From a virus, in IMG/VR virus record IMGVR_UViG_3300020442_002968, positions 1-27,722 of that record: a DNA stretch of 27,722 bases, one strand, 5' to 3'. The translations under genes and the position numbers were made by a program. Every line of letters starts with the position of its first letter. The stretch's first letter is position 1. This document shows positions 11,601 through 17,093 of the stretch, one piece after another. A model generated the notes under the pieces. That model did no database searches and was not told the DNA's origin. It was given only the letters and a program-made list of their open reading frames with translations.

Positions 11601-14600
11601 TTTACTATTAAAGATCACTTCTTCAACACTGGTGAGGAATTAACTTACACTCCAGGATCTACATTTATTGGTGTTGGACAAACAGAAGTTGGTATTGGAG
11701 AGACTTCAAATTATCTCGGTGTTGTTGTAGATCAATTACCTGAAAAAGTATATCCGATTGTTATTAATGCCAATACTTTCAGATTAGCAACAACCAGAGA
11801 ATTTGCAAACTTGGGCATTGGAGTAACCTTTACAAACCTTGGTGAGGGTAATGCCCATAAACTTGATGTCACTAAAAAATTATCTAAAACTGTTATCAGT
11901 CTTGATGGCATTGTTCAACAACCAATTACATTTACTCCAGTTTCACATATTCTTGAAAATAATGGTTTCTTTAATGTTGCCGGAGTTGGAACAATTCCTG
12001 TAGGTCTTTCAACCTTTAATATCAGTGGTATTTCTTCTATTCAACCAAGAGATTTGATTAAGATTGATGATGAGTATATGAAGGTTGTTGAAGTTGGTCT
12101 CAGCACCAACGTTGCGGGAGAACTTCTTGGACCAATCAATGGAATTATTCAGGCAGGATCTGCAGCGACATTTAATACTGTATCCGTTGTCAGAGCGTCT
12201 GTTGGATCCACTGCTGCTCCACATGATGATGGTGCAAATGTGCAGGTATTTAAGGGTTCATTTAATATTGTAGATTCCAAAGTACACTTTACTGATCCTC
12301 CTACTGGAAGTGCTAGAACACGAAGAGATGATAGTAATCTTCCTTTCGTAACTTCAGTATTCTCAGGAAGAACTTTCTTGAGATCTAACTATGATACCAA
12401 CATGGTATTTGATGATATATCAAATCAATTTACCGGAGTTGGTCAGACTTTCACAATGAAAGTTGGTGGTGCAAATACAACAGGTGTTGATATTGGAAAT
12501 GGTATTCTGTTCTTGAATGGTGTTTTCCAAACACCAACCACTATTAATAATCTTGGTAATAACTATAAATTTGAAAACTCAAGTGCTCTTGGAATTTCCA
12601 GTGTTGTATTCTCTGGTATTACTTCAGAGAATGGTTCATATATACAATCCGATTTTGATATAAATCAAAACCAATTGCCTAGAGGTGGACTGATTGTATC
12701 TCTTGGTTCAACACCAGGTCTTGGATATGCACCACTTTATGGTGCAAAAGTAAAGGCAGATTTAACTAATGGTGCAATTAGTGATATTGTTGGTGTTAAT
12801 ACTTATCGCAAACCTGTAGGTATCACAACCGCAGACTATGATCATATTACAGGTGTTATTGAGATTGAAACCAGTTCAAATCACTACCTGAAAGGTGGTG
12901 AAAGAGTTCAACTGGTCGGTCTTCACTTTACGTGTGCTCAAGCACACGCTGGTGTAACTACAACAGTATTCCCAGATCATGATCGCTCTTTTGATATTGT
13001 AAATATTCTTTCTGCCAATAAACTGACAGTTCAGGTTGGACCTAGTACAATTATTCATAATTATGTTGGATTTGGTAGCGTATTTAAGCACTTCTCACTC
13101 TCCAATGGTTCTGGTTACAGAGATCCAGTTTCTATTGGTGTTACTGACTTAGCATTTGATCATAGATTTGTTCGTTCCGTTTCAGATTCAATCTTTGTTG
13201 GTTCTGCAGGAACTAGCACATTCACAGCAACTAATGCAGAATACACATCACATACCGGAAAACTATTATTAACTATTCCATCACATGGTTTAACAGTTGG
13301 AAATCAAATTGGTATTGATACTGGTGGAATTATCTTTACATGTTCCGAAGACAACTTCTTTACAGAACAACCATATCCAAGAGCAACTGATCCAATCGCT
13401 GGTATTACCACAGAAGTTACATCAGTAACTACTAACACTATCACAGTTAATGTCGGTCCTGGTGGTGGTGCAGGAACAGGTGCTCAGGTTTCTGCAACGG
13501 TTGGTATAGGTGGAACATTAATCTTTAGTATCGATAATCCTGGTTCTGGTTATGTAAATCCAAGAATTCAAATTCCAGAACCAACATATGAGAACATGGA
13601 AGTTGTGGGTGTCTCAAGACTTGGTATTGGTGCAACCACAGAAACAGGTGAAAATCTTTTACTGAATGTAACTATTGGTGCAGCAGGCACTAATGTTGGT
13701 ATTGGTTCAACTCTCTTTGAGGTAGAATCTTTCAACATTAGAAGAAATGGATATGCATTCCAAGTTGGAGACGTATTTAAGGTATCTGGTCTTGTTACAG
13801 CATCACATCTGAGTCAACCAATTTCAGAATTTGAACTTGAAGTTACTGAAACTTTTAATGACTCAATGTCTGCATGGTCATTTGGTGAGATGAACTACAT
13901 TGATAGTATTGAAGCATTCCAGAATGGTTCAAGACAAAGATTCCCACTAATCTATCAGGGAGAACTTCTGAGTTTTGAATTGGATCCCAACAATGCACTT
14001 TCAAATGAAATTGATTTGAATGCGGTTTTAGTTATTTTTGTTAATGGTGTTCTTCAGCAACCTGGTTCTTCTTATACATTTGATGGTGGCACATCATTCA
14101 TATTTGAACAGGCACCATCAGATTCTGATAAGATTGATATTTTCTTCTATCTTGGACAGGACGGTGTTGATGTTCTTATCGTTGATATTGATGAAACATT
14201 CAAGATTGGTGATGAGATTCTTGTTAAAAAGCATCCAGGTTTTGTATTAACGCAGGATCAAAATAGAGATAGAACTATTCTTGATATCTTATCTGCAGAT
14301 AAAATTGAAACTGACATCTATACTGGTCCAGGAATCAATGAAAATGATTTCAAACCTCTTAGCTGGACTAAGCAAAAACTTGATAAATTTGTCAAAGGTG
14401 ATTTTGTTTATAAGACAAGAGATTCTATTGAACCAAGAGTTCTCCCAGTAGCGAAAGTGATTGGTGATGTCGATGGAAGTTCTAACGAAATTTTTGTTGA
14501 TAATGCACAGTTCTTCAACTATGAAGAAAATAATTATGCTATTTCAATCAATGCTTTAAAAGGACTACTTGTAGAAGGAGTCGATCCAGTTTCTGCTGCA

Positions 14601-15497
14601 ATCACGGCAACCGTTAGCGCAGCATCGACACTAGTTCCTGGTACAATTGGTGCTCTTACAATCAATAATGTTGGTTCTGGTTATTCTGGTTCCACACTTG
14701 ACCTTAAATTTACCGCGCCTCCATTCGGTATTGGTGTTGGTATTGGTACAACTGCAACTGCTACAGTAAGTATTGTAAATGGTTCTGTTGATTCTGCAAC
14801 TATCACAAATCCAGGTTTTGGTTACTCTCTTGCCAATCCTCCTCAAGTAATTGTTGAAGTTCCTAAAGGAAAGCAAGAATTGGTTGAGAGTATTACGAAC
14901 ATTGAAGGATTTACTGGTATCATCACTGGAATCAGCACAACTGCAGGCAGTGGTGATTGTGGATTGGCACTTAATATTGATTATGATCGTATTGATTTTT
15001 CTAATAATTCAAGCGCAACAAGTAGTTTGCTTGCAGGATATCCAGTCTACATTTATGACACTTCAGTTGGTAATGGAGTAACCACTGTTGATGGAAATGA
15101 TAACTCTACCGTTGGTATTGGAACTACATTCTTAGATGCCGTCTATATGGTACATGCCGTTTCAAATAGCGGAAACAAAGGTAGAATAACTTGTAACATC
15201 CATTCAAATACAAACATTGTTGGTATTGCAACAACAGGAAGTTACGCAGCAAATAATCCTGACGCAACAATTTCCGCAGGTAGGATATCTTGGGGAAAAT
15301 TATATAATGCAGTTGATGGCATATCTAGAACCAATCCAATTTCAATAGGAGTAACTGGTCTCACAATTGATTCTGGATTGTCCACATTCCCATCAATTCA
15401 AAGAAGAGACTTTGGATTTAAGAATAGTGGTGCATTAAGGAAGACATCAAATGGTCCTGATGCGTCTGAAAACTCCTCTGGTTTTATTATATTATAA
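2649..15497 (+). CDS. gp7: Giant gp7-like baseplate wedge protein (4282 aa) with YHYH domain and repeat arrays
   Basis: This intact frame lies between gp6 and gp8, where T4 has gp7 (1032 aa). An AGGA site (2637-2640) precedes ATG by eight bases. Residues about 190-305 resemble the C-terminal core of T4 gp7: 'FYQGKGIAESIRILFKVLYG' (205-224) against T4 'FYSTKGIEASYKFLFKVLYN', then 'FELEGQAIYRS' against 'EDLVGQTIYTA'. A second core segment, 'NDYYQNLSYSVKSPIPW' followed by VHPAGM (2456-2461), matches T4 'IDYINRSRSYYVMKIKS' with FVHPVGF. In T4 these segments are about 140 residues apart; here about 2230. The intervening part holds a YHYH domain (about 1240-1366), 'GSGY' modules and 'HG[FL]' modules, and about 1800 further repeat-rich residues follow. 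There is no T4-like gp7 N-terminal part. No transmembrane or signal segment is evident. It probably forms an enlarged wedge with an outward extension. The gp7 assignment is strong for the core; the function of the added parts is unknown. Confidence 0.82.
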   Translation: MSHFDRKLQINKIIESQLPEFLVAEFPKAVDFFKQYYISQENQGAPDDLITNLDRYLKLDNLIPEVLIGKTTLSNDITSSDTTITVSSTKGYPEEYGLLKIGNEIITYTSKTDTEFLGCIRGFSGIDGYKDNIERDFNNVNKQTVSFSDTEAESHTQGDSVSNLSSLFLQEFYKKIKTAFAPGFENQKFVSDLDVANFIRQIKDFYQGKGIAESIRILFKVLYGVKADVLDLENRLIKSSGAEYLRREVVVAEIISGDPFELEGQAIYRSLDDSTIPIATASVSNVEVFTRDGKTYYKLELFVGYDDNSSFENAFIVPGFTKAIESAAIGTDVITVDSTIGFDSSGTIISGNNTINFTSKSINQFFGCTGITEAIDATDEVRSEVFVYGFGNGDPERKVTIRLTGVLNNFVEIDTVSLLENGEEIRVLSSGENIQNPENNASYKEIFANSWIYNTSSRYFVESINGSTFTLSSKIDKSSLKVGDTVDVMVGAALSASNATITSINNTLNQVVISNLGSFVGSPFYDYSIRRKIEKVTSSNVPLVLGNDKYFANVQNLYCNDNSTFGYVTSLSLPEYDIEDSIIEAQLSDGKETNFEGYNTVNKTYSVLKFSSAVNFIDGDRVRYISDKPLVGLQSGESYIVDVVASNKIRLYVSSSLLLDGTDYVEFNENPDTSATHTFTLLSQKSRLISPSSILRKYPLDRAITNSDNSDRGTLHIGQLIDGVQILSPKSSDKIYFGPLTDFEVFNGGMNYDVINPPQLVVTAGAGSSALVEPIISGSVSEVLIDPQNFDVSGITAITLEGGNGSGCILEPVIGDRFRTLEFDSRALGLGGGIDINDETITFLKPHNLVQFQKVTYNSNGNTEVGIGDFQDPTNTLDNRLVSGEEYFIRLVNTSTIKLFNNFSDASAGINTIGFAAATTESGIHQFRTIPTPTLKKVKIVNSGSGYQHRKLRVKSSGISTQYNKLTFKNHGFNSGDIVEYSTEETSEGNQLIPDLSTSNQYSIQKLDNDNFRLIDVGVGATLTNDLIRSKHVEISGIGSGYHVFQYPPITVSATVSFGSTLTGTLNFTPIVTGQIVDSYMYETGTGYGSTVLNLQKQPIVSIKNGRLAQLNPIISNGRIIEVQILGSGKEYFSTPELIVEDKDNVGTGAILRPVVVDGKIDDVIVINEGIGYDPNTTTIRVKPRGSGAIFNTKIRSLCVNDAERYAQYSILNNQKIFGSLRENAAEDGLEYSVYGYSEDLANVFDDNLNTNHSKIIGWAFDGNPIYGPYGYTDADNIQSGISLITPGYSLDPSSVFDRPSTSTFGPGYFIDDYKYADNGKLDVHNGRFCKTPEFPNGIYAYFAGVTTSNVVNKLVPQYPYFVGNTFKSKIDEDNLYLDQSFDFNNSDLVRNVFPYKIADKNADYDFIDEGYETFPQRTFVTSVTRGSIEKINILSGGKDYKVGDKVNFDQTESGGSGLSVEVSELVGKNLTTIDTNLDQYPNSVFVRDSEFQVSAYFRSGFDVNNNENILVSGLTTSILNLKGNHKAGISSDTVGLAATMSSHTTNGGITEDIFIDQLANISVGSTIVIHSDDGSTVTDETVRVLNNYGTGVVKVKRFGNTGVAHTLGSEVNIIPDRIKIQAKTPYFKSSRSKLVYFNADNAVGFGTTTNGAIQKTITIGGVSKVIQIPTRTIYVPNHGFKTGEELSFSMNDSAVTGANVLIVSNESNSTQFNLPDNRATTATVYAINKGPNYIGLTTTVGLSTFTDGLYFRSGGSDNAEYLLKNNPSQVIGDVDRIITTVSASSTHGLRNNDVITLEVKPNTIVGLGTTAAATVVFKERTKSLVINPVGINSSAIDTATNTITLTNHGFETGEKIYYESTEVATGLTTGAYYAIRDGRNTFRLAETLYESNPNTEKVINIVGTGASIHTLAKINPRIDVIKNSDIKFLLGDPSLSGYNFKIFYDQNFKNEFITSYGDTNFNVEKIGVAGVGTASLTLKYSENIPARLFYAVEKGGYISTADTDIRNYSEINYQKSEYNGTYNISGVTSTTFNVSPFKLPSVLKYNVREECDEASYRTKSNTARSSIGSVKILSPGFNYQRLPVFTDVSSESGINANLVAISTTIGKLNKFRIDNIGYAYPSDKTLRPEASLPTRLNIDNLDTISRFNIISGGLKYITPPNLLLWNDTSNFIVDDSSLLPIIPNTTILDVEQIAPIRGLESEPHRIVAINNSNGVGISSIISGPSGVASCTLKTPVLGFTTALFADGDEIFVEGIELIGTNGQGYNSENYNYRFFKVDSFVNSNPAQLTFSLVDENGVGLTTNPGIAKTNQSGYATIINKKDYPDIEVIQSRSSFEINEGLFVDSGSGFVETDAFVSLVRSDFIKTVGPQNFQTGDKVKGKVTGTIAEIISIGKDRAKFSISYSSRQESGWKDDRGKLSEDYQVTPNNDYYQNLSYSVKSPIPWSVMSGPVNSIVHPAGMKNFADVGITSSVNSAVGLAGTTTAISVLDVSSESRVWTINNFDISVDDDVRTTTSGAKQSKFLKIGNRKLANYTECRTNRVLIHDDISGQFSSKGFQGTSIEIEEIDINDTNVKYLIQIINPDTLDVQISELIAQTTTLDTYLFEKNLAVSAGLSTNTNNKLGEFSLNVQNGIKTLLFTPSDPFDIDLDIKVLKKTYSNSFAGIGTHTVGSIDLVNSNVLGISSVGTASSEKPLYQIDSTDFNAAFISIEMINRFDLGDFVNIEAFVDFDGTDTYLSEYYFDSNSLSYSSSNVGIITTVYDGVGIITVSVKNPGIETSTYDVRSSIIEFTQSGVDDTYRFLRSGQPAGSERSALFDCVSDTHVGITTIAEYNKNVISSVSSIVRVSVGSSSAIHQVTALCDGSEVTVIPGMFVATTGSAGLGSFGGKIVGSNFFVNFYPDDSSVNYSTQSFNEVFYTSNDFDNVPNTLVYNSIEQDLFLSSFDSLNGSRANRTAFNLRHEGVPIYQKVFNPADTTALDPVTGIFTIKDHFFNTGEELTYTPGSTFIGVGQTEVGIGETSNYLGVVVDQLPEKVYPIVINANTFRLATTREFANLGIGVTFTNLGEGNAHKLDVTKKLSKTVISLDGIVQQPITFTPVSHILENNGFFNVAGVGTIPVGLSTFNISGISSIQPRDLIKIDDEYMKVVEVGLSTNVAGELLGPINGIIQAGSAATFNTVSVVRASVGSTAAPHDDGANVQVFKGSFNIVDSKVHFTDPPTGSARTRRDDSNLPFVTSVFSGRTFLRSNYDTNMVFDDISNQFTGVGQTFTMKVGGANTTGVDIGNGILFLNGVFQTPTTINNLGNNYKFENSSALGISSVVFSGITSENGSYIQSDFDINQNQLPRGGLIVSLGSTPGLGYAPLYGAKVKADLTNGAISDIVGVNTYRKPVGITTADYDHITGVIEIETSSNHYLKGGERVQLVGLHFTCAQAHAGVTTTVFPDHDRSFDIVNILSANKLTVQVGPSTIIHNYVGFGSVFKHFSLSNGSGYRDPVSIGVTDLAFDHRFVRSVSDSIFVGSAGTSTFTATNAEYTSHTGKLLLTIPSHGLTVGNQIGIDTGGIIFTCSEDNFFTEQPYPRATDPIAGITTEVTSVTTNTITVNVGPGGGAGTGAQVSATVGIGGTLIFSIDNPGSGYVNPRIQIPEPTYENMEVVGVSRLGIGATTETGENLLLNVTIGAAGTNVGIGSTLFEVESFNIRRNGYAFQVGDVFKVSGLVTASHLSQPISEFELEVTETFNDSMSAWSFGEMNYIDSIEAFQNGSRQRFPLIYQGELLSFELDPNNALSNEIDLNAVLVIFVNGVLQQPGSSYTFDGGTSFIFEQAPSDSDKIDIFFYLGQDGVDVLIVDIDETFKIGDEILVKKHPGFVLTQDQNRDRTILDILSADKIETDIYTGPGINENDFKPLSWTKQKLDKFVKGDFVYKTRDSIEPRVLPVAKVIGDVDGSSNEIFVDNAQFFNYEENNYAISINALKGLLVEGVDPVSAAITATVSAASTLVPGTIGALTINNVGSGYSGSTLDLKFTAPPFGIGVGIGTTATATVSIVNGSVDSATITNPGFGYSLANPPQVIVEVPKGKQELVESITNIEGFTGIITGISTTAGSGDCGLALNIDYDRIDFSNNSSATSSLLAGYPVYIYDTSVGNGVTTVDGNDNSTVGIGTTFLDAVYMVHAVSNSGNKGRITCNIHSNTNIVGIATTGSYAANNPDATISAGRISWGKLYNAVDGISRTNPISIGVTGLTIDSGLSTFPSIQRRDFGFKNSGALRKTSNGPDASENSSGFIIL
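2859..3780 (+). repeat. Two copies of an 'IGNEIITY...GC.RG' beta module in the gp7-like protein
   Basis: Copy 1 (about residues 71-128) reads 'DTTITVSSTKGYPEEYGLLK' then 'IGNEIITYTSKTDTEFLGCIRG'-like sequence. Copy 2 (about residues 325-377) reads 'TDVITVDSTIGFDSSGTIIS' then 'NNTINFTSKSINQFFGCTGI'. The two share the order 'TxITVxSTxGFxxxGxI', then a polar strand ending in YT or FTSK, then FxGC. A related third copy lies in the DUF4815 protein at about residues 2051-2110 ('YAKIANEIVEYSGI' then 'IVTRGVDSTT'). The segment between the two copies holds the gp7 core. Confidence 0.6.
5559..13292 (+). repeat. Dispersed 'HG[FL]xxGE' modules in the gp7-like protein
   Basis: Eight or so units have a strand, then NHGF-TGE-like sequence, then a strand, then a Y-x-I/V and N-x-FRL segment. 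The histidines lie at residues 971 (NHGFNSGD), 1679 (NHGFKTGE), 1788 (THGLRNND), 1849 (NHGFETGE), 2990 (DHFFNTGE), 3412 (NHYLKGGE) and 3546 (SHGLTVGN), with a weaker copy near 848 (PHNLVQF). Units at 971, 1849 and 2990 continue with 'Y.I.k.d.dnFRL' or 'inanTFRLA'. They look like beta-sandwich building blocks of a long fibre-like extension. The family name is unknown to me. Confidence 0.65.
6366..6745 (+). other. YHYH domain embedded in the gp7-like protein
   Basis: Residues about 1240-1366 of the giant protein show the signature of the YHYH domain family: 'HSKIIGWAFDGNPIYGPYGY', whose glycine G1258 precedes W1259 and D1262, then 'GKLDVHNGRF' with H1325, then 'KTPEFPNGIYAYF', and finally 'QYPYFVG'. 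This order (GxAxDGxPIYGPYG, LDxxNGRF, TPExPxGxYxY, PYFxG) is the family pattern. YHYH domains are mostly known from bacterial secreted or surface proteins and have no settled function. Where the family often has Cys before NGRF, this copy has His. Confidence 0.8.
11901..14075 (+). repeat. Three 'NGVxQxP' modules near the C-terminal part of the gp7-like protein
   Basis: 'LDGIVQQP' (residues 3085-3092), 'LNGVFQTP' (from N3290) and 'VNGVLQQP' (from N3799, followed by 'GSSYTFDGGTSFIFEQAPSD') share a hydrophobic strand, an Asn/Asp-Gly turn, V-x-Q-x-P, and a following Y-x(F)-G-x-F strand pattern. Units of this type recur in phage fibre and appendage proteins. The third copy is the most complete. 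Confidence 0.6.
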
Positions 15498-15503
15498 ACC
15501 CCA

Positions 15504-15511
15504 TATAAATA
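15504..15511 (+). promoter_or_regulatory. T4-type late promoter for gp8
   Basis: Exact TATAAATA in the 33-nt gap between the gp7-like gene and gp8. By T4 spacing the transcript would start near 15517, leaving about 14 nt of A-rich leader (AAAACATATAAGCA) with no Shine-Dalgarno-like tract before the ATG at 15531. It offers a fresh start for gp8 and the DUF4815 gene after the 12.8-kb gp7-like gene. Confidence 0.85.
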
Positions 15512-15530
15512 CATAAAAAACATATAAGCA

Positions 15531-17090
15531 ATGTCAGCTATTGTTACCGATCAATTTAGAATTCTGAATGCAGGCAATTTTGTCGAATCGGTTGAAAATT
15601 CTTCTAACTCATACTATGTTACTGTAGGTCTCCCTAATCCGACTATTGTTGGATATGGAAGAAGTTCTACATGGAATACTAATCCACCCGCACCATTAGA
15701 CAATCAAACCAACAATTCACATGCTGGTGACGTTGTACTGTTTGGTAAAAAAATATCTTCTGCTAACGTAAAGCGAATTGTTAGAAGAATTGATTGGGTT
15801 GCTGGAAGTAGATATGAAATGTACAGAGATGATTATAGTATTGCATCTCCATCACCATTAACTAATGCAGCAAGATTATATGATGCAAACTATTATGTTA
15901 TTAACTCCGATTTTAGAGTTTATATTTGTATAGAAAATGGTTCTAGTGGTACTAATCCTAAAGGAAACGTATCTCAAGATGAACCAACTTTTACAGATTT
16001 AGAACCAACTAGAGCTGGCACTAGTGGTGATGGTTATATTTGGAAATACTTATTTACAGTTTCTCCTAGTGATATTATCAAATTTGACTCTACAGAATAT
16101 ATTACTTTACCAAGTAATTGGACAACAACAACTGATACTCAAATACAAGCAATAAGAGATTCTGCTAATTCCCAAGTTAATCTTAATCAAATTAAAACTG
16201 TTTATATTGATAAAGCTGGCTCAGGTTATGCTGGTGGATTGAGTCAGGAGATGAATATTATTGGAGATGGAAGTGGTGGCAAAGTCAGAATTGATGTTGA
16301 AAGTGGCAAAATTACAAATACCATAGTCACTGCAGGTGGAAATGATTATTCATATGCCCTTGTAGATCTTGGATCTATTAACTCCAGTACAGGTGGTTCA
16401 AGTGCAAAACTTGTACCTATAATTCCTCCTGCAAGGGGTCATGGTGATGACATTTATGTGGAATTAGGTTCTGATAAAGTTTTAGTCTACGCTAGATTTG
16501 ACGATTCAACCAAAGATTTTCCGGTTGATACCAGTTTTGCACAAGTTTCTATTATAAAAAATCCAACGGCAGTTGGGACAAATAATATTTTTACAGGTTC
16601 AACTTTTAGTGGATTGAATTCTATAAAATTCTCATCTGTCGTTGGAACTCCTCAAATTGGAGAAAAAATTGAGCAAAGTCTTGTAAGTGGTGTAGGGAAA
16701 GCATATGGATATGTTTCCTCTTATGATACTGAAACAAAGGTGCTTAAATACATACAAGATCGTTCATTATATTTTAATCAAACTACCTTAGATCATCAAG
16801 ATTATGTTGGAATTTCTACTAATGGTAGAAATTATGCTTTTGAATCTAGTGCTAACGAAATTACTGGACAATCATCTGGATTTAAGGGTTCCGTAGATCG
16901 TAATTTCTCTGGTATCACTACAAATCCAACAGGAAGTAAACTTATCAATCTCGGTGTTAACTTCTCAAGCGGCATGGCCGTTCCTGAAATAAATAAAGGG
17001 TCAGGACAATTAATTTATCTTGATAACAGACCTAGTATTGCTAGGAATTTGAGACAAAAAGAAGACATCAAAATTATACTGGAATTCTAA
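15531..17090 (+). CDS. gp8: Baseplate wedge subunit gp8, enlarged
   Basis: The product is 519 aa; T4 gp8 is 334 aa. The start 'SAIVTDQFRILNAGNFVESV' corresponds to T4 'RAIVTSKFRTEKMLNFYNSI', 'VGYGRSSTWN' to 'ITFGRSEPWS', 'GDGYIWKYLFTVSPSDIIKF' to 'GDGYVWEYLFEIPPDVSINR', 'AQVSIIKNP' (ending about residue 345) to 'RQISIITNP', and the C-terminus 'GQLIYLDNRPSIARN' to 'GEMIYMENRPPIIMA', ending in 'EDIKIILEF' against 'EEINILFTF'. gp8 is a dimer in the T4 wedge and contacts gp6, gp7 and gp10. Compared with T4, two insertions stand out: residues about 220-335, containing 'GSGY' units, and about 345-485, containing 'AYGYVSSYDTETKVLKYIQD'. No ribosome binding site precedes the start, which follows a late promoter closely. 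Confidence 0.92.
   Translation: MSAIVTDQFRILNAGNFVESVENSSNSYYVTVGLPNPTIVGYGRSSTWNTNPPAPLDNQTNNSHAGDVVLFGKKISSANVKRIVRRIDWVAGSRYEMYRDDYSIASPSPLTNAARLYDANYYVINSDFRVYICIENGSSGTNPKGNVSQDEPTFTDLEPTRAGTSGDGYIWKYLFTVSPSDIIKFDSTEYITLPSNWTTTTDTQIQAIRDSANSQVNLNQIKTVYIDKAGSGYAGGLSQEMNIIGDGSGGKVRIDVESGKITNTIVTAGGNDYSYALVDLGSINSSTGGSSAKLVPIIPPARGHGDDIYVELGSDKVLVYARFDDSTKDFPVDTSFAQVSIIKNPTAVGTNNIFTGSTFSGLNSIKFSSVVGTPQIGEKIEQSLVSGVGKAYGYVSSYDTETKVLKYIQDRSLYFNQTTLDHQDYVGISTNGRNYAFESSANEITGQSSGFKGSVDRNFSGITTNPTGSKLINLGVNFSSGMAVPEINKGSGQLIYLDNRPSIARNLRQKEDIKIILEF
16218..16349 (+). repeat. 'GSGY' module pair inside gp8
   Basis: GSGY at residues 230-233 and GGNDY at 269-273 of gp8 are spaced and decorated as in the gp7-like protein: 'GDGSGGKVRIDVESGKITN' links them. 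In T4 gp8 the corresponding place, before 'RQISIITNP', holds only a short loop, so this is an inserted module. Confidence 0.7.
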
Positions 17091-17093
17091 AAA

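Larger units (their letters stand above)
4890..14825 (+). repeat. Dispersed 'GSGY' modules in the gp7-like protein (about 14 copies)
   Basis: A short motif of the form (n/s)-x-G-[SIFT]-G-x(0-2)-Y, usually followed by a Pro-containing strand, recurs at residues 748-752 (GGMNY), 944-947, 1039-1042, 1085-1088, 1127-1132, 1170-1173, 1437-1441, 2077-2080, 2118-2121, 2153-2157, 3487-3490, 3632-3635, 4009-4012 and 4056-4059. Several copies sit about 40-50 residues apart and are linked by a 'G.gA...pvi.nG.i..v.i' stretch, so the repeating unit is probably a small beta domain. The copies are diverged, so this is old duplication rather than recent tandem expansion. The same unit occurs in gp8 and in the DUF4815 protein. 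Confidence 0.75.

Noticed and set aside
5221-15130. Frequent 'VGIGT' strings as a collagen-like repeat
   Set aside because: The glycines do not follow a Gly-X-Y period over any useful length. They are short turns between beta strands.
2649-15497. Possible sequencing or assembly artefact joining several genes into the giant frame
   Set aside because: The frame is continuous with uniform codon use, has no internal stop, and the repeat units continue smoothly. Giant baseplate proteins are usual in marine T4-like phages. Long-read confirmation would still be worthwhile.
15480-15500. GGTTT...AAACC inverted repeat at the end of the gp7-like gene as a terminator
   Set aside because: The stem is only five pairs with an 11-nt loop, there is no T-run after it, and a late promoter follows at once. 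It is probably chance in AT-rich sequence.
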